NCBI RefSeq assembly: GCF_900112065.1
Contig: NZ_FOKE01000011.1
Coordinates: forward strand, 238,917 to 302,916
From: Cohnella sp. OV330
GTDB lineage: Bacteria; Bacillota; Bacilli; Paenibacillales; Paenibacillaceae
Direction of reading: 5' to 3'
Length of the DNA: 64,000 nucleotides
Part shown: positions 41,428 to 50,458 of the stretch, piece by piece
Layout of the letters: each line of letters starts with the position of its first letter
How positions within the stretch are numbered: the stretch's first letter is position 1
Notes under the pieces: model-generated
Told to the model about the DNA's origin: nothing
Databases searched by the model: none
The model's input: only the letters and a program-made list of their open reading frames with translations
Position numbers and translations under genes: made by a program

Positions 41428-42594
41428 TTATGCCCGCAACGTTTCTCCGATATCCTTCACGGCGCTTATCAACGATACAATATCCGATTGCTGCGTAAAA
41501 TATCCTGGACTGGCTCTTACTGCCCCCGTCTCCGTCGTCCCTGCGCTCTCATGTCCAAGCGGCGTGCAATGAAACCCGGACCGCACGGCGATGCCGAACT
41601 GGCGGTCCAATAGAAATGCAGTCTCCGAAGGATCGACGCCGTCCACCGTAAAGGCGACGATGGCCGTACGCTCGATCTCCGGACTCGGCCCTAATAGGTG
41701 AACGCCAGGCATCTCTGCGAGGCCCGCCATCAGCTGCCGGGTCAAGCTTAGTTCTGTGGCGTGAATACGCTGCACGGTCTCGCCTAAGACGAACCGCACG
41801 CCTTCCGTAAGGCCGGCTATGCCGATCGTATTCGGCGTGCCTGCCTCGTATCTGTCGGGTCTCATAGAAGGCTGCTCAGGCGATTCTGAGCGGCTTCCGG
41901 TGCCTCCATGCATAAGAGGCTCGAGCTCCAGCTCCGGTCGGATGTACAGGCCTCCCGTCCCTTGCGGTCCCATTAATCCCTTATGTCCCGGAAATGCCAG
42001 CAGATCGATATTCATCCCTTCCACGTCGATCTCCAGCACGCCCGCGCTTTGCGCCGCATCGACGAGCAGCGGCACGCCGGCCGCTCGCGTGACGGTGCCT
42101 ATGTCGCCGATCGGTGCTATCGTCCCCAGCAGGTTGGAACTATGCGTGACGGCCACGAGCTTCGTAGCCGGGGTAATCGCTAGCCTGACATCTTCCGGTT
42201 TTAATATGCCGTCCGCGCCGACAGGCACATAGGTCACTTGAATACCCAGTTTGCGCTTCAGCGCTTCAAGTGGACGCCGTACGGAGTTGTGCTCCATCGC
42301 TGTCGTTACGACATGATCGCCCGGCTTTAGCAGTCCTTGAATCGCTTGATTTAGCGCGTGCGTCGTATTGAGCATGAAGGCAATGTCGTTCGGGTTTGCG
42401 ATCTTGAACAGACGTGCCAGCATCTTGCGTCCTTCGAACAGCACCCTGCTCGCTTTGACCGCCATCTCATGGCTGCCGCGGCCGGGATTGGCAGCAGCCT
42501 CACGCATCGACTTCTCCATGGCTTCCATCACGCCCGGAGGCTTCGGCCAGGAGGTCGCCGCATTGTCCAGATAGATCAATGGCCTTTCCTGCAT
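41428..42594 (-). CDS. Class V aminotransferase, cysteine-desulfurase family
   Basis: This 388-aa PLP enzyme starts IYLDNAATSWPKPPGV. The Schiff-base Lys lies in FPGHKGLMGPQG (about residue 196) and the active Cys in VRSGFHCTPLGHESAGT (about residue 345). It matches the subfamily of SufS/CsdA-like proteins that co-occurs with DUF3343 rather than the housekeeping IscS. It would abstract sulfur or selenium from Cys/Sec. Confidence 0.9.
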   Translation of the reverse strand: MQERPLIYLDNAATSWPKPPGVMEAMEKSMREAAANPGRGSHEMAVKASRVLFEGRKMLARLFKIANPNDIAFMLNTTHALNQAIQGLLKPGDHVVTTAMEHNSVRRPLEALKRKLGIQVTYVPVGADGILKPEDVRLAITPATKLVAVTHSSNLLGTIAPIGDIGTVTRAAGVPLLVDAAQSAGVLEIDVEGMNIDLLAFPGHKGLMGPQGTGGLYIRPELELEPLMHGGTGSRSESPEQPSMRPDRYEAGTPNTIGIAGLTEGVRFVLGETVQRIHATELSLTRQLMAGLAEMPGVHLLGPSPEIERTAIVAFTVDGVDPSETAFLLDRQFGIAVRSGFHCTPLGHESAGTTETGAVRASPGYFTQQSDIVSLISAVKDIGETLRA

Positions 42595-42687
42595 TTAAAG
42601 CGCCTCCTCGTTTCACCTACTGCTGCTTGATTCATTTGCTAAGGTTTCTCGTCTTATGCCCAACGGCGAACGCAAGCGCCGCGAACG

Positions 42688-42729
42688 AAAACGGCCTCGC
42701 TCTTGGCATTCCAAGCGCGAAGCCGTTTT
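42688..42729. terminator. Bidirectional-looking terminator after spo0J
   Basis: A long stem (about 42688-42706 with 42711-42729) has A-rich/T-rich edges on both sides. It lies beyond the spo0J stop on the minus strand and ahead of the desulfurase gene. Confidence 0.8.
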
Positions 42730-42773
42730 ATTCTCCGCTTCCGCCACGAGCCTTCGATCGTGGATGGCAGATC

Positions 42774-43628
42774 TTATGCTTTGATCGCTTGCAGGATCTC
42801 TAGCAATCGCTCCAGATCGCCTTTGCTGAAGTAGGCAAGCTCGATGCGTCCCTTGTCCTTGTTCGGTTTGATCCGCACCGTTGTCTGGAACCTTTCGCGA
42901 AGCGTCTCCTCAATTTCTTCAATATAAGGATCGCGCTTTTTAGACTTTGCCTTAACGGTTTTCCCTTTAACGACTGCGTCCATTTGTTGCACGGCATTCT
43001 CGAGCTCGCGGACGCTCCAATTGTTAGCCAGCGTCTGCTTCGCTAGATCTTTGCGTTTGGCGTCTTCTTTGATTCCCGCCAATGCCCTTGCGTGTCCCAT
43101 CGACAATGTTCCACGTGAAACATGCTCTTTGATCTCGTCCGGCAGCGCAAGCAACCGTAGAAAGTTGGCAATATGGGATCGGGACTTGCCTACTTTAAGC
43201 GATAGCTCCTCTTGCGTCAAAGCGAATTGGTTCATGATCGATTGATAAGCGATTGCCACTTCGATTGCATTCAAATCTTCGCGCTGTACGTTTTCGATGA
43301 GCGCGATTTCCATGACTTGCTGATCGCTATATGCACGCACGACAGCTGGAATCGTCGGATTGCCAAGCAATTGCGATGCTCTGAATCGACGTTCGCCCGC
43401 AATGATCTCAAAGCCGCGGAGTGCCGTGCGAACGATGATCGGTTGAATGACGCCATGCTCGCGAATCGATTCAGCCAATTCCTTGATTGCTTCTTCTTCA
43501 AATGTCTTGCGCGGTTGATACGGATTCGCGCGGAGCTGCGCTAATGGAATCTCTACGATCTTGTCGTCTTCCTTGATGGATAGCGACGTGATCAGCGCGT
43601 CGAGCCCTTTACCTAGCCGCTTGCTCAT
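42774..43628 (-). CDS. spo0J: Chromosome-partitioning protein ParB (Spo0J)
   Basis: The product is 284 aa with the ParB CTPase domain (IPLAQLRANPYQPRKTF, HGVIQPIIVR, AGERRFRAS), helix-turn-helix (LTQEELSLKVGKSRSHIANFLRLL) and C-terminal dimerisation domain. It loads at parS as a CTP-dependent clamp and recruits SMC. Its start overlaps the soj stop by 20 bp. A parS site lies within its own coding sequence at 43107-43122. Confidence 0.97.
   Translation of the reverse strand: MSKRLGKGLDALITSLSIKEDDKIVEIPLAQLRANPYQPRKTFEEEAIKELAESIREHGVIQPIIVRTALRGFEIIAGERRFRASQLLGNPTIPAVVRAYSDQQVMEIALIENVQREDLNAIEVAIAYQSIMNQFALTQEELSLKVGKSRSHIANFLRLLALPDEIKEHVSRGTLSMGHARALAGIKEDAKRKDLAKQTLANNWSVRELENAVQQMDAVVKGKTVKAKSKKRDPYIEEIEETLRERFQTTVRIKPNKDKGRIELAYFSKGDLERLLEILQAIKA
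43107..43122. promoter_or_regulatory. parS site inside spo0J
   Basis: TGTTCCACGTGAAACA, a perfect match to the parS consensus, embedded in the coding sequence; B. subtilis also has a parS within spo0J. Confidence 0.96.
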
Positions 43629-44382
43629 ACGTAATCACTTCCTTCGCCAGCTCGAGATAAACCTCGGCCCCTTTGGATCTAGGATCGTATGTGATGATCG
43701 ATTGCCCGTGCGATGGCGCCTCGCTAAGACGAACATTGCGCGGGATAACCGTCTGATAAACCTTTTGTTGGAAATACTTTTTAACTTCTTCGATGACCTG
43801 AATGCCCAGGTTCGTGCGCGCATCGAACATCGTGAGAAGAACGCCTTCGATTTGAAGCGAGGTGTTCAGATGCTTTTGAACAAGTCGAATCGTATTGAGC
43901 AGTTGGCTCAAACCTTCAAGCGCATAATACTCGCATTGAATCGGGATAATGACCGAGTCGGAGGCCGTCAGCGAATTGATCGTCAAAATGCCCAAAGAAG
44001 GCGGGCAATCGATCAAAATATAATCGAATTCATTGCGAACCATCGCTAGCGCCTTTTTCAGGCGAACCTCGCGGGAGATGGTCGGCACCAGCTCGATCTC
44101 GGCACCTGCGAGCTGAATCGTCGCAGGAATGAGCTTCAGATTCGGCAGAGCCGTATCCACAATCGCCTGTTTGGGGTGGATCTCGTTGATTAAGATATCA
44201 TAGATGCAATATTCCACATCGGCTTTATTGATGCCGACACCGCTTGTCGTATTGCCCTGTGCGTCGATGTCCACGATGAGCACTTTACGTCCCAACGTAG
44301 ACAGACAGGCGCCTAGGTTGACAGCCGTTGTCGTCTTGCCGACACCGCCCTTTTGATTGGCAATGGCAATAATTTTGGACAA
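43609..44382 (-). CDS. soj: Chromosome-partitioning ATPase Soj (ParA)
   Basis: TTG at 44382 (LSKIIAIANQKGGVGKTTTAV) with GAGG at 8-nt spacing gives 257 aa; an in-frame GTG 9 bp upstream overlaps that site. Deviant Walker A KGGVGKTT, DIDAQGN and LIDCPPSLG are all present. Soj regulates DnaA and moves Spo0J-origin complexes. Confidence 0.95.
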   Translation of the reverse strand: MSKIIAIANQKGGVGKTTTAVNLGACLSTLGRKVLIVDIDAQGNTTSGVGINKADVEYCIYDILINEIHPKQAIVDTALPNLKLIPATIQLAGAEIELVPTISREVRLKKALAMVRNEFDYILIDCPPSLGILTINSLTASDSVIIPIQCEYYALEGLSQLLNTIRLVQKHLNTSLQIEGVLLTMFDARTNLGIQVIEEVKKYFQQKVYQTVIPRNVRLSEAPSHGQSIITYDPRSKGAEVYLELAKEVITYEQAAR

Positions 44383-44436
44383 CCCGTTCACCTCATCGTC
44401 AGCCGCCTAAACTTGCTGGAGTATCATGACTCCCAA

Positions 44437-45270
44437 CTAGCTTGGATTGCTGTTGTTTTTCTTCGGTATCGTAATGACGATCTCGATATGATCGTCCAGT
44501 TCGCGTTCGCTGGACTTGATCGGGATGCCCGATCCCGTAACCATATCTACCGACTGCCGTATCGTATTGATTGCGAGCCGAATATCCTTGGAAAAAGATA
44601 CGCGGCGCGACTTGGCGGGCTTACTCGCTTCAAGGAGAAAGGCGACGCGAGTTTCCGTTTGTTTCACGTTGAGTTCTTTATCGATAATCTCTTGAAGAAG
44701 CTTGTTCTGCGCTTCTTCGTTCGGCAGCGCCAGCATGGCACGGGCATGACGCTCCGTAATCTTGCGTTCCATGAGCGCCAACTTAACGTTCTCGCCCAGT
44801 TGAAGCAGGCGAATTTTATTGGCGATCGTAGACTGGCTTTTACCCAGTCGCTGTGCCAGACTTTCCTGCGTCAACTGATGCAGATCGATCAGTTTTTGAT
44901 AAGCGACGGCTTCCTCGATCGAAGTCAGGCCTTCGCGTTGAAGATTTTCGATCAAAGCCATCGAGGCAGCCTGCGAATCGTTAATTTCTCTGACGATCGC
45001 CGGGATGTGTTCCATGCCCAGTTTGGTGACCGCACGCCAGCGGCGTTCTCCCGCTATGAGCTCGTATTTGCCGTCTCGGACACGGACTACGATCGGCTGG
45101 ATGATGCCAAGCGTCTTGATCGTCTGACATAGCTCGTCGATCCGGTCGTCATCAAAGACAGACCTGGGTTGATATGGGCTCGGGACGATATCCACTACGG
45201 CAATCTGCCGAACTTCTTCCTGGCCGCTCCGTTCGGACAATCCGAACAAACGAGATAACGGTTCTCTCAT
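44437..45270 (-). CDS. noc: Nucleoid occlusion protein Noc
   Basis: The start at 45270 (MREPLSRLFGLSERSGQEEV) fits Noc and has GGTGGG upstream; the frame runs to 45450 but the extra 60 residues look spurious. The protein has 277 aa: an N-terminal amphipathic membrane-targeting stretch (REPLSRLFGLS), a CTPase domain (PYQPRSVF, GIIQPIVVR, AGERRWRA), an HTH (LTQESLAQRLGKSQSTIANK) and the C-terminal RRVSFSKDIRLAINTIRQSV block. It keeps Z-ring formation off the nucleoid. Confidence 0.94.
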   Translation of the reverse strand: MREPLSRLFGLSERSGQEEVRQIAVVDIVPSPYQPRSVFDDDRIDELCQTIKTLGIIQPIVVRVRDGKYELIAGERRWRAVTKLGMEHIPAIVREINDSQAASMALIENLQREGLTSIEEAVAYQKLIDLHQLTQESLAQRLGKSQSTIANKIRLLQLGENVKLALMERKITERHARAMLALPNEEAQNKLLQEIIDKELNVKQTETRVAFLLEASKPAKSRRVSFSKDIRLAINTIRQSVDMVTGSGIPIKSSERELDDHIEIVITIPKKNNSNPS

Positions 45271-45514
45271 GTCTTCCATCCCACCACGTTCATCTGTAAT
45301 GAGGTTCCGGTTAAAACAAATCTGCTCTAGTTCTAGCACGTTAAACAGCAGACTAATAGAGTCTGGTGCAGCCTTCAAACTACCCGTATCTACACAATAT
45401 TCGACAGGAACCGTCGACAGACAGGACATTCGCATGCAGGAACTTACCATTCGAAGGTGCTCTTTGCATGGAGAAAAGGCAAGGATTAAACCATGCCGGA
45501 GGTGCAGAGTGACG

Positions 45515-45558
45515 AAAAAAGCGCCGCCATTTCACGCCTTCGAGGCGCATATGCGGCA
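45515..45558 (-). terminator. Probable terminator downstream of rsmG, before noc
   Basis: Nested GC stems (GCGCCGCC and GGCGC/GCGGC halves, 45521-45556) are followed on the minus strand by TTTTTTCG. The rest of 45271-45644 shows nothing further. Confidence 0.6.
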
Positions 45559-45644
45559 CGACGATTTTGCAGTACTATATATATTCTCTATTGTACGCCT
45601 GAATCCTTCTCTTGAAAAGAGTTTCCTCGTTTTGAAGGCTGATT

Positions 45645-45693
45645 TGTTCCACGTGAAACACGAAAATATGGCAATTTTGTTTCACGTGGAACA
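45645..45693. promoter_or_regulatory. Two inverted parS sites between noc and rsmG
   Basis: TGTTCCACGTGAAACA at 45645-45660 and TGTTTCACGTGGAACA at 45678-45693, 17 bp apart. Both match the parS consensus, so Spo0J clamps load here, 8 kb from dnaA. Confidence 0.97.
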
Positions 45694-45698
45694 TTAAT

Positions 45699-46427
45699 TT
45701 AGACTAGAGGCTGCTTCAGCGGAATTCCGGCTTTGCGAGGGTAATCTTTTGGCGTCTTTCCAAGCTTGCCGATGACGATCAGTTGGCGCTCGGATTGTTC
45801 TAGCGGCAGCTTGAGCTCTCGCGTATATCTAAGCTTCGCATTCAATAAACGTATACTTCTGGCGCACTCTTCCAACTCAACTGCGATGTCCGATCCCTTC
45901 ATCGCAACGAAGTGTCCTTCGATTTTAACAAAAGGAAGGCATAACTCATTTAGTCCCGCCAACCGAGCGACAGCGCGAGCCGTCACGAGATCGTATCGGT
46001 CTCGGTGCTCGCCCAATCGACCGATATCCTCCGCCCTTCCGTGGACGAGCGTAACGTTGCCCAGCTGCAACTCGTCGACTACCGTCTGCAGAAAGCGAAT
46101 GCGCTTGGCTAGCGAATCGACGATGGTGACTTCCAGTTGGGGAAAGGCGATCTTAAAAGGAATGGACGGGAATCCAGCTCCCGCCCCGATATCCGCCATG
46201 CTGCGAGCTGATACAGCTTCGGGCAGCGCACCTAATGTCAAAGAGTCGTAGAAGTGCTTCTCGTAGACGGCTCCTCGCTCCGTGATGCCCGTCAGATTCA
46301 TCTTTTCGTTCCACTCGACAAGCAAGCGATAGTAAGACTCGTACTGATCGAGCTGAATATCATTCAGCTCGATTCCTAAGTCCGTACGAACCCGCTCGCT
46401 GAACCAACGCTGCAGTTCATCAGCCAT
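45699..46427 (-). CDS. rsmG: 16S rRNA (guanine527-N7)-methyltransferase RsmG (GidB)
   Basis: The product is 242 aa with a Rossmann methyltransferase core: MADIGAGAGFPSIPFKIAFP (about 68-87, SAM binding), VTIVDSLAKRIRFL and VTARAVARL. It methylates G527 of 16S rRNA. Its ATG overlaps the mnmG stop (TAATG). Confidence 0.96.
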   Translation of the reverse strand: MADELQRWFSERVRTDLGIELNDIQLDQYESYYRLLVEWNEKMNLTGITERGAVYEKHFYDSLTLGALPEAVSARSMADIGAGAGFPSIPFKIAFPQLEVTIVDSLAKRIRFLQTVVDELQLGNVTLVHGRAEDIGRLGEHRDRYDLVTARAVARLAGLNELCLPFVKIEGHFVAMKGSDIAVELEECARSIRLLNAKLRYTRELKLPLEQSERQLIVIGKLGKTPKDYPRKAGIPLKQPLV

Positions 46428-48325
46428 TAGCTGCTCCTAGCCGCCGTCACGCGATTGTAATGCTCCAAGTGCACGAGCAAAATGGACAAGTCGGCTGGCG
46501 TCACGCCGGAGATCCGCGAAGCCTGCCCGATATTAAGCGGACGAATCTGATGAAGCTTTTGCTTCGCTTCGGTCGCCAACCCGTGCACGGCGCTATAGTC
46601 GATATCGTCCGGAATACGCTTCTTCTCCATCTTGGCCAGCTTCTCCACTTGGGCCAGCTGCTTCTCGATATATCCCGTGTATTTCACCTGAATCTCGACT
46701 TGTTCCTTCATATCTTCAGATAGGGCCACAGGGGAGGGCGAGAAGCTCTCGATATGCGCATACGTCACTTCCGGACGTCGAAGCAAGGTAATGCCGTCTA
46801 CCGTATTCTGAAGCGGCGCCGATTCGATGGAAGCCAGGAGCGCTTGCGTGGGCTCGTCGGGTCTGATCCGTACTTCCTTCAGCCTGGACAACTCCGCTTC
46901 TACCTTCTCCTTCTTGTCCTCGAACAAAGCAAAGCGCGCGTCGGAGATTAGACCGATCTCCTTGCCCAGCGGCGTGAGGCGCAGATCCGCATTGTCATGA
47001 CGGAGAAGCAGACGATATTCGGCGCGAGACGTGAGCAGACGATAAGGCTCGTTCGTGCCCTTGGTGACCAGATCGTCGATCATAACGCCGATATATCCTT
47101 GGGAACGGTCGATGATGACCGGTTCCTTGTCCTGCGCCTTGCGCGCTGCGTTGATACCGGCCATAATGCCTTGTCCTGCAGCCTCTTCATAACCGGACGT
47201 GCCGTTTATCTGTCCAGCAGTAAACAATCCGGAAATGACCTTCGTCTCCAGAGACGGCCACAGCTGCGTCGGCACGACCGCATCGTACTCGATCGCATAG
47301 CCAGTACGCATCATCTCCACTTTCTCCAGACCGGGGATTGAACGAAGGATCTGCAGCTGAACATCCTCTGGCATGCTCGTCGACAGTCCCTGTACATAAT
47401 ACTCCTTCGTGTTCGCACCTTCGGGTTCCAGGAAAATCTGATGCTTCGGCTTATCGGCAAAGCGGACGATCTTATCCTCGATCGAAGGACAATATCGCGG
47501 ACCTGTCCCCTCGATGGCACCCGAGAACATTGGCGCGCGATGCAAGTTGTCGTTAATGATCTTGTGCGTATTTTCAGATGTGTAAGTCAGCCAGCAAGGC
47601 AGTTGTTCTCCTGCCCGCTCCGAATACTCCGTTTCATAAGAGAAATACTTCGGCTTGTCGTCGCCAGGCTGAATCTCCGTTTTCGAGAAGTCGATCGTAT
47701 CCTTGTGAACGCGCGGCGGGGTACCTGTCTTGAAACGTACGAGCTTTAAACCGTTCTCGCGCAACGATTCGGACAGCTTCACCGACGGCTGCTGATTGTT
47801 CGGACCGCTCTCATACATCAGTTCTCCCATGATGACCTTGCCCCGCAAGTAGGTGCCTGTCGTGATAACGACGGTCTTCGCACGGTATTCCGCGCCCGTC
47901 TTCGTGACGACGCCCCGGCATACGCCGTCTTCGACGATCAACTCTTCGGCCATGCCTTGGCGAAGCGTCAGCTTCTCCTCCCGCTCGATCGTCTCCTTCA
48001 TCGCATGCTGGTACAGAAACTTGTCGGCTTGTGCACGCAGAGCGTGAACCGCCGGTCCTTTACCCGTATTCAGCATTCGCATCTGAATAAAGGTCTTGTC
48101 GATATTGCGCCCCATCTCTCCGCCAAGCGCATCGATCTCGCGAACGACATGTCCCTTCGCCGGTCCGCCTACCGACGGATTGCACGGCATAAATGCGATC
48201 ATGTCGAGATTAATGGTAAGCAGCAGCGTCTCGCAGCCCATCCGCGCAGCCGCAAGCGCAGCTTCAACGCCTGCATGCCCGGCGCCGACAACAATAACGT
48301 CGTACTCGCCTGCTAGATATCCCAC
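46427..48325 (-). CDS. mnmG: tRNA uridine-5-carboxymethylaminomethyl modification enzyme MnmG (GidA)
   Basis: The product is 632 aa from GTG at 48325 (AAGGAG upstream). The FAD-binding GAGHAGVEAALAAARMG lies at the N-terminus, with the CNPSVGGPAKGHVVREIDALGG active-site block at about 45-70, and GTGPRYCPSIEDKI. With MnmE it modifies wobble U34 of several tRNAs. Standard origin-proximal position. Confidence 0.97.
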   Translation of the reverse strand: MGYLAGEYDVIVVGAGHAGVEAALAAARMGCETLLLTINLDMIAFMPCNPSVGGPAKGHVVREIDALGGEMGRNIDKTFIQMRMLNTGKGPAVHALRAQADKFLYQHAMKETIEREEKLTLRQGMAEELIVEDGVCRGVVTKTGAEYRAKTVVITTGTYLRGKVIMGELMYESGPNNQQPSVKLSESLRENGLKLVRFKTGTPPRVHKDTIDFSKTEIQPGDDKPKYFSYETEYSERAGEQLPCWLTYTSENTHKIINDNLHRAPMFSGAIEGTGPRYCPSIEDKIVRFADKPKHQIFLEPEGANTKEYYVQGLSTSMPEDVQLQILRSIPGLEKVEMMRTGYAIEYDAVVPTQLWPSLETKVISGLFTAGQINGTSGYEEAAGQGIMAGINAARKAQDKEPVIIDRSQGYIGVMIDDLVTKGTNEPYRLLTSRAEYRLLLRHDNADLRLTPLGKEIGLISDARFALFEDKKEKVEAELSRLKEVRIRPDEPTQALLASIESAPLQNTVDGITLLRRPEVTYAHIESFSPSPVALSEDMKEQVEIQVKYTGYIEKQLAQVEKLAKMEKKRIPDDIDYSAVHGLATEAKQKLHQIRPLNIGQASRISGVTPADLSILLVHLEHYNRVTAARSS

Positions 48326-48357
48326 TGTGGAAACACTCCTTTTTTAGTTGTAAATAT

Positions 48358-49734
48358 TTATTTTCCAAGACAAAATTTTGAAAATATCTGGTCCAGCAGC
48401 GATTCGGATGCCGTGTCGCCTACGATCTCGCCGAGCGACTCCCATGCCGCCGCGATGTCGATCTGGATCAGATCGACAGGCAGCCCTTGCTCCGCGCCGT
48501 CGATGGCATCCTGCAGCGAACGCGCCGATGCATGCAGCAGCGATATATGCCGAACATTGCTAACATACGTGGCATCCGCCGACTCGATTCCGCCGCTCAT
48601 AAACAGCTTGGAGACGGCCCGTTCCAGATCCTCCATCCCTAAGCCTTCCTTGGCCGATAAAGAGACGATCCGCTCGCTCGGATACATAGAGCGTACCTCT
48701 TCCTCTTCGAGGCAAGGTGCCAGATCCGACTTGTTCAAGATGACGATCGTCGGCCGGTCCTTCAGCTCCTCTAGCAGACGCCGCTCCTCCTCGTGAAGCG
48801 CTTCGCTTCTGCTTAATACGAGCAGGATCAGATCCGCATCGCCGAGCGCACCGCGCGAGCGCTCCACGCCGATCCGTTCGACGACATCCTCCGTCTCCCG
48901 GATGCCAGCCGTATCGAGCAGCCGCAGCGGAATGCCCGACAGCGTGACCGACTCCTCGACGATGTCTCGCGTCGTCCCGGGAATATCGGTCACGATCGCC
49001 CGATTCTCCTTCACCAGCGCGTTCAGTAGTGACGACTTGCCTGCATTCGGGCGGCCCACGATCGCCGTTACGATGCCTTCCCGCAGAATCTTTCCCTCCG
49101 CTGCCGTCTTAAGCAGCGTCTCCACTTGCCGTAGCACGGCGCCGCAGTGGTCCCTAATAACGCCGGCAGTGACCTCCGCGACATCATGCTCCGGATAATC
49201 GATGTTGACTTCAACATGCGCGAGCAATTCGATCAACTGCTCCTTAAGCGGCACAAGGCGCTTCGACAACGCTCCCTCCGCCTGCTTGCGCGCCACTTGG
49301 AACGCCTTCGAGGACTTCGACCGGATCAGGTCGATGACCGCTTCCGCTTGCGCAAGATCGATCCGTCCGTTTAAAAAGGCGCGCTTGGTAAATTCGCCTG
49401 GCTCGGCCATGCGGATTCCGCTCCGCAGCAGCAGCTCCAACACCGATTGGACGGCGACGATGCCACCGTGGGTGCTGATCTCTACGACGTCCTCCGCGGT
49501 GAACGAACGCGGACCCTTCATGACGGTCACGAGCACTTCGTCCAGCACGTCTCCGCTATCCGGATCCTTGATCCACCCGTAATGCACGGTATGCGACCGT
49601 ACCTCCCGCAAGTCCTCTCGCGACTTGAAGAGCGGCGCCACCTTGCCGATCGCCTCCGCCCCGCTCACGCGGACGACGGCGATGCTGCCTTCTCCGAGCG
49701 CCGTAGCTACCGCCGCTATCGTATCTTCATTCAT
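48358..49734 (-). CDS. mnmE: tRNA modification GTPase MnmE (TrmE)
   Basis: The product is 458 aa. The N-terminal tetrahydrofolate-binding domain (DTIAAVATALGEGSIAVVRV) and helical domain surround a GTPase with G1 GRPNAGKSSLLN, G3 DTAG and G4 NKSD. It ends in the invariant CLGK, whose Cys activates the modification reaction. Partner of MnmG, 33 bp upstream. Confidence 0.97.
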   Translation of the reverse strand: MNEDTIAAVATALGEGSIAVVRVSGAEAIGKVAPLFKSREDLREVRSHTVHYGWIKDPDSGDVLDEVLVTVMKGPRSFTAEDVVEISTHGGIVAVQSVLELLLRSGIRMAEPGEFTKRAFLNGRIDLAQAEAVIDLIRSKSSKAFQVARKQAEGALSKRLVPLKEQLIELLAHVEVNIDYPEHDVAEVTAGVIRDHCGAVLRQVETLLKTAAEGKILREGIVTAIVGRPNAGKSSLLNALVKENRAIVTDIPGTTRDIVEESVTLSGIPLRLLDTAGIRETEDVVERIGVERSRGALGDADLILLVLSRSEALHEEERRLLEELKDRPTIVILNKSDLAPCLEEEEVRSMYPSERIVSLSAKEGLGMEDLERAVSKLFMSGGIESADATYVSNVRHISLLHASARSLQDAIDGAEQGLPVDLIQIDIAAAWESLGEIVGDTASESLLDQIFSKFCLGK

Positions 49735-49788
49735 ATCGTTCCCTCATTTAGCGCTAAGCTGATATAAACCCCAATACCTGCCATAAAC

Positions 49789-49830
49789 AAAAAACGCAAT
49801 GGTCCGCTTGCATCTGCAAGCCATTGCGTT
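49789..49830 (-). terminator. Intrinsic terminator of the rnpA-yidC-jag transcript
   Basis: A 10-bp stem (49793-49802 with 49821-49830), with an inner CTTGCA/TGCAAG extension, is followed on the minus strand by TTTTTTG. Confidence 0.88.
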
Positions 49831-49840
49831 GGACATTCAT

Positions 49841-50458
49841 TCACTTGATAGCAATGACGACGCAGCGGTTCGGTTCATCGCCTTGACTGTAGGTGCGCAC
49901 GTTCGGATGGCCTTGAAGTTTCGCATGGATGATCTTCCGTTCGGAGGCGCTCATCGGCTCGAGCACGATGTCCTTCCTCGTCTTCGCGGCGCGAAGCGCC
50001 ATACGGTCGGACAGGGCTTCGAGCGTCTCTCTACGTCTTTGCCGGAACTGCTCCGCATCGAGGACGATTCGCAGATGACGGTCGGAATGACGATTCGCGA
50101 CGATGTTCGCCAGATACTGAAGCGCGTCCAATGTCTGGCCTCTGCGTCCGATCAGCATGCCCAGGTTGGCACCCGACAGGTTGATCAAGACTTCGTCTGC
50201 ACTGTCGTCCCGAGCGATCTCCACGGTCGAATGCATGGCGTCGGTTACTTCCTGAAGAAAAGCGACCGCGTGATCGACGCCGTCCGGCAGCAGCTCCAGC
50301 TGCACGCGGGCTTCCTTGGCGCCGATCAGGCCGAACAGCCCCTTGCTGGGCTGCTCGAGCACGGTTACTTTAACGCGGTCCTCACTTACCCCGAGAGTGA
50401 CGAGGCTTTTTCTTACCGCTTCCTCCACCGACTTTCCTGTTGCTTCGACCTTTTTCAT
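49841..50458 (-). CDS. jag: RNA-binding protein Jag/KhpB
   Basis: Start at 50458 (MKKVEATGKSVEEAVRKSL) is set by AGGAGG at 9-nt spacing and by the family N-terminus; the frame extends 16 residues further without support. The 205-aa product has a Jag-N domain, a KH domain (LINLSGANLGMLIGRRGQTLDA) and an R3H domain (MALRAAKTRKDIVLEPMSASERKIIH). It overlaps the end of yidC by 77 bp in another frame, an unusually long overlap. Confidence 0.94.
   Translation of the reverse strand: MKKVEATGKSVEEAVRKSLVTLGVSEDRVKVTVLEQPSKGLFGLIGAKEARVQLELLPDGVDHAVAFLQEVTDAMHSTVEIARDDSADEVLINLSGANLGMLIGRRGQTLDALQYLANIVANRHSDRHLRIVLDAEQFRQRRRETLEALSDRMALRAAKTRKDIVLEPMSASERKIIHAKLQGHPNVRTYSQGDEPNRCVVIAIK

Noticed and set aside
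45271..45450. 60-residue N-terminal extension of noc
   Set aside because: Not similar to Noc, no ribosome site, and the canonical REPLSRLFGL start has one.
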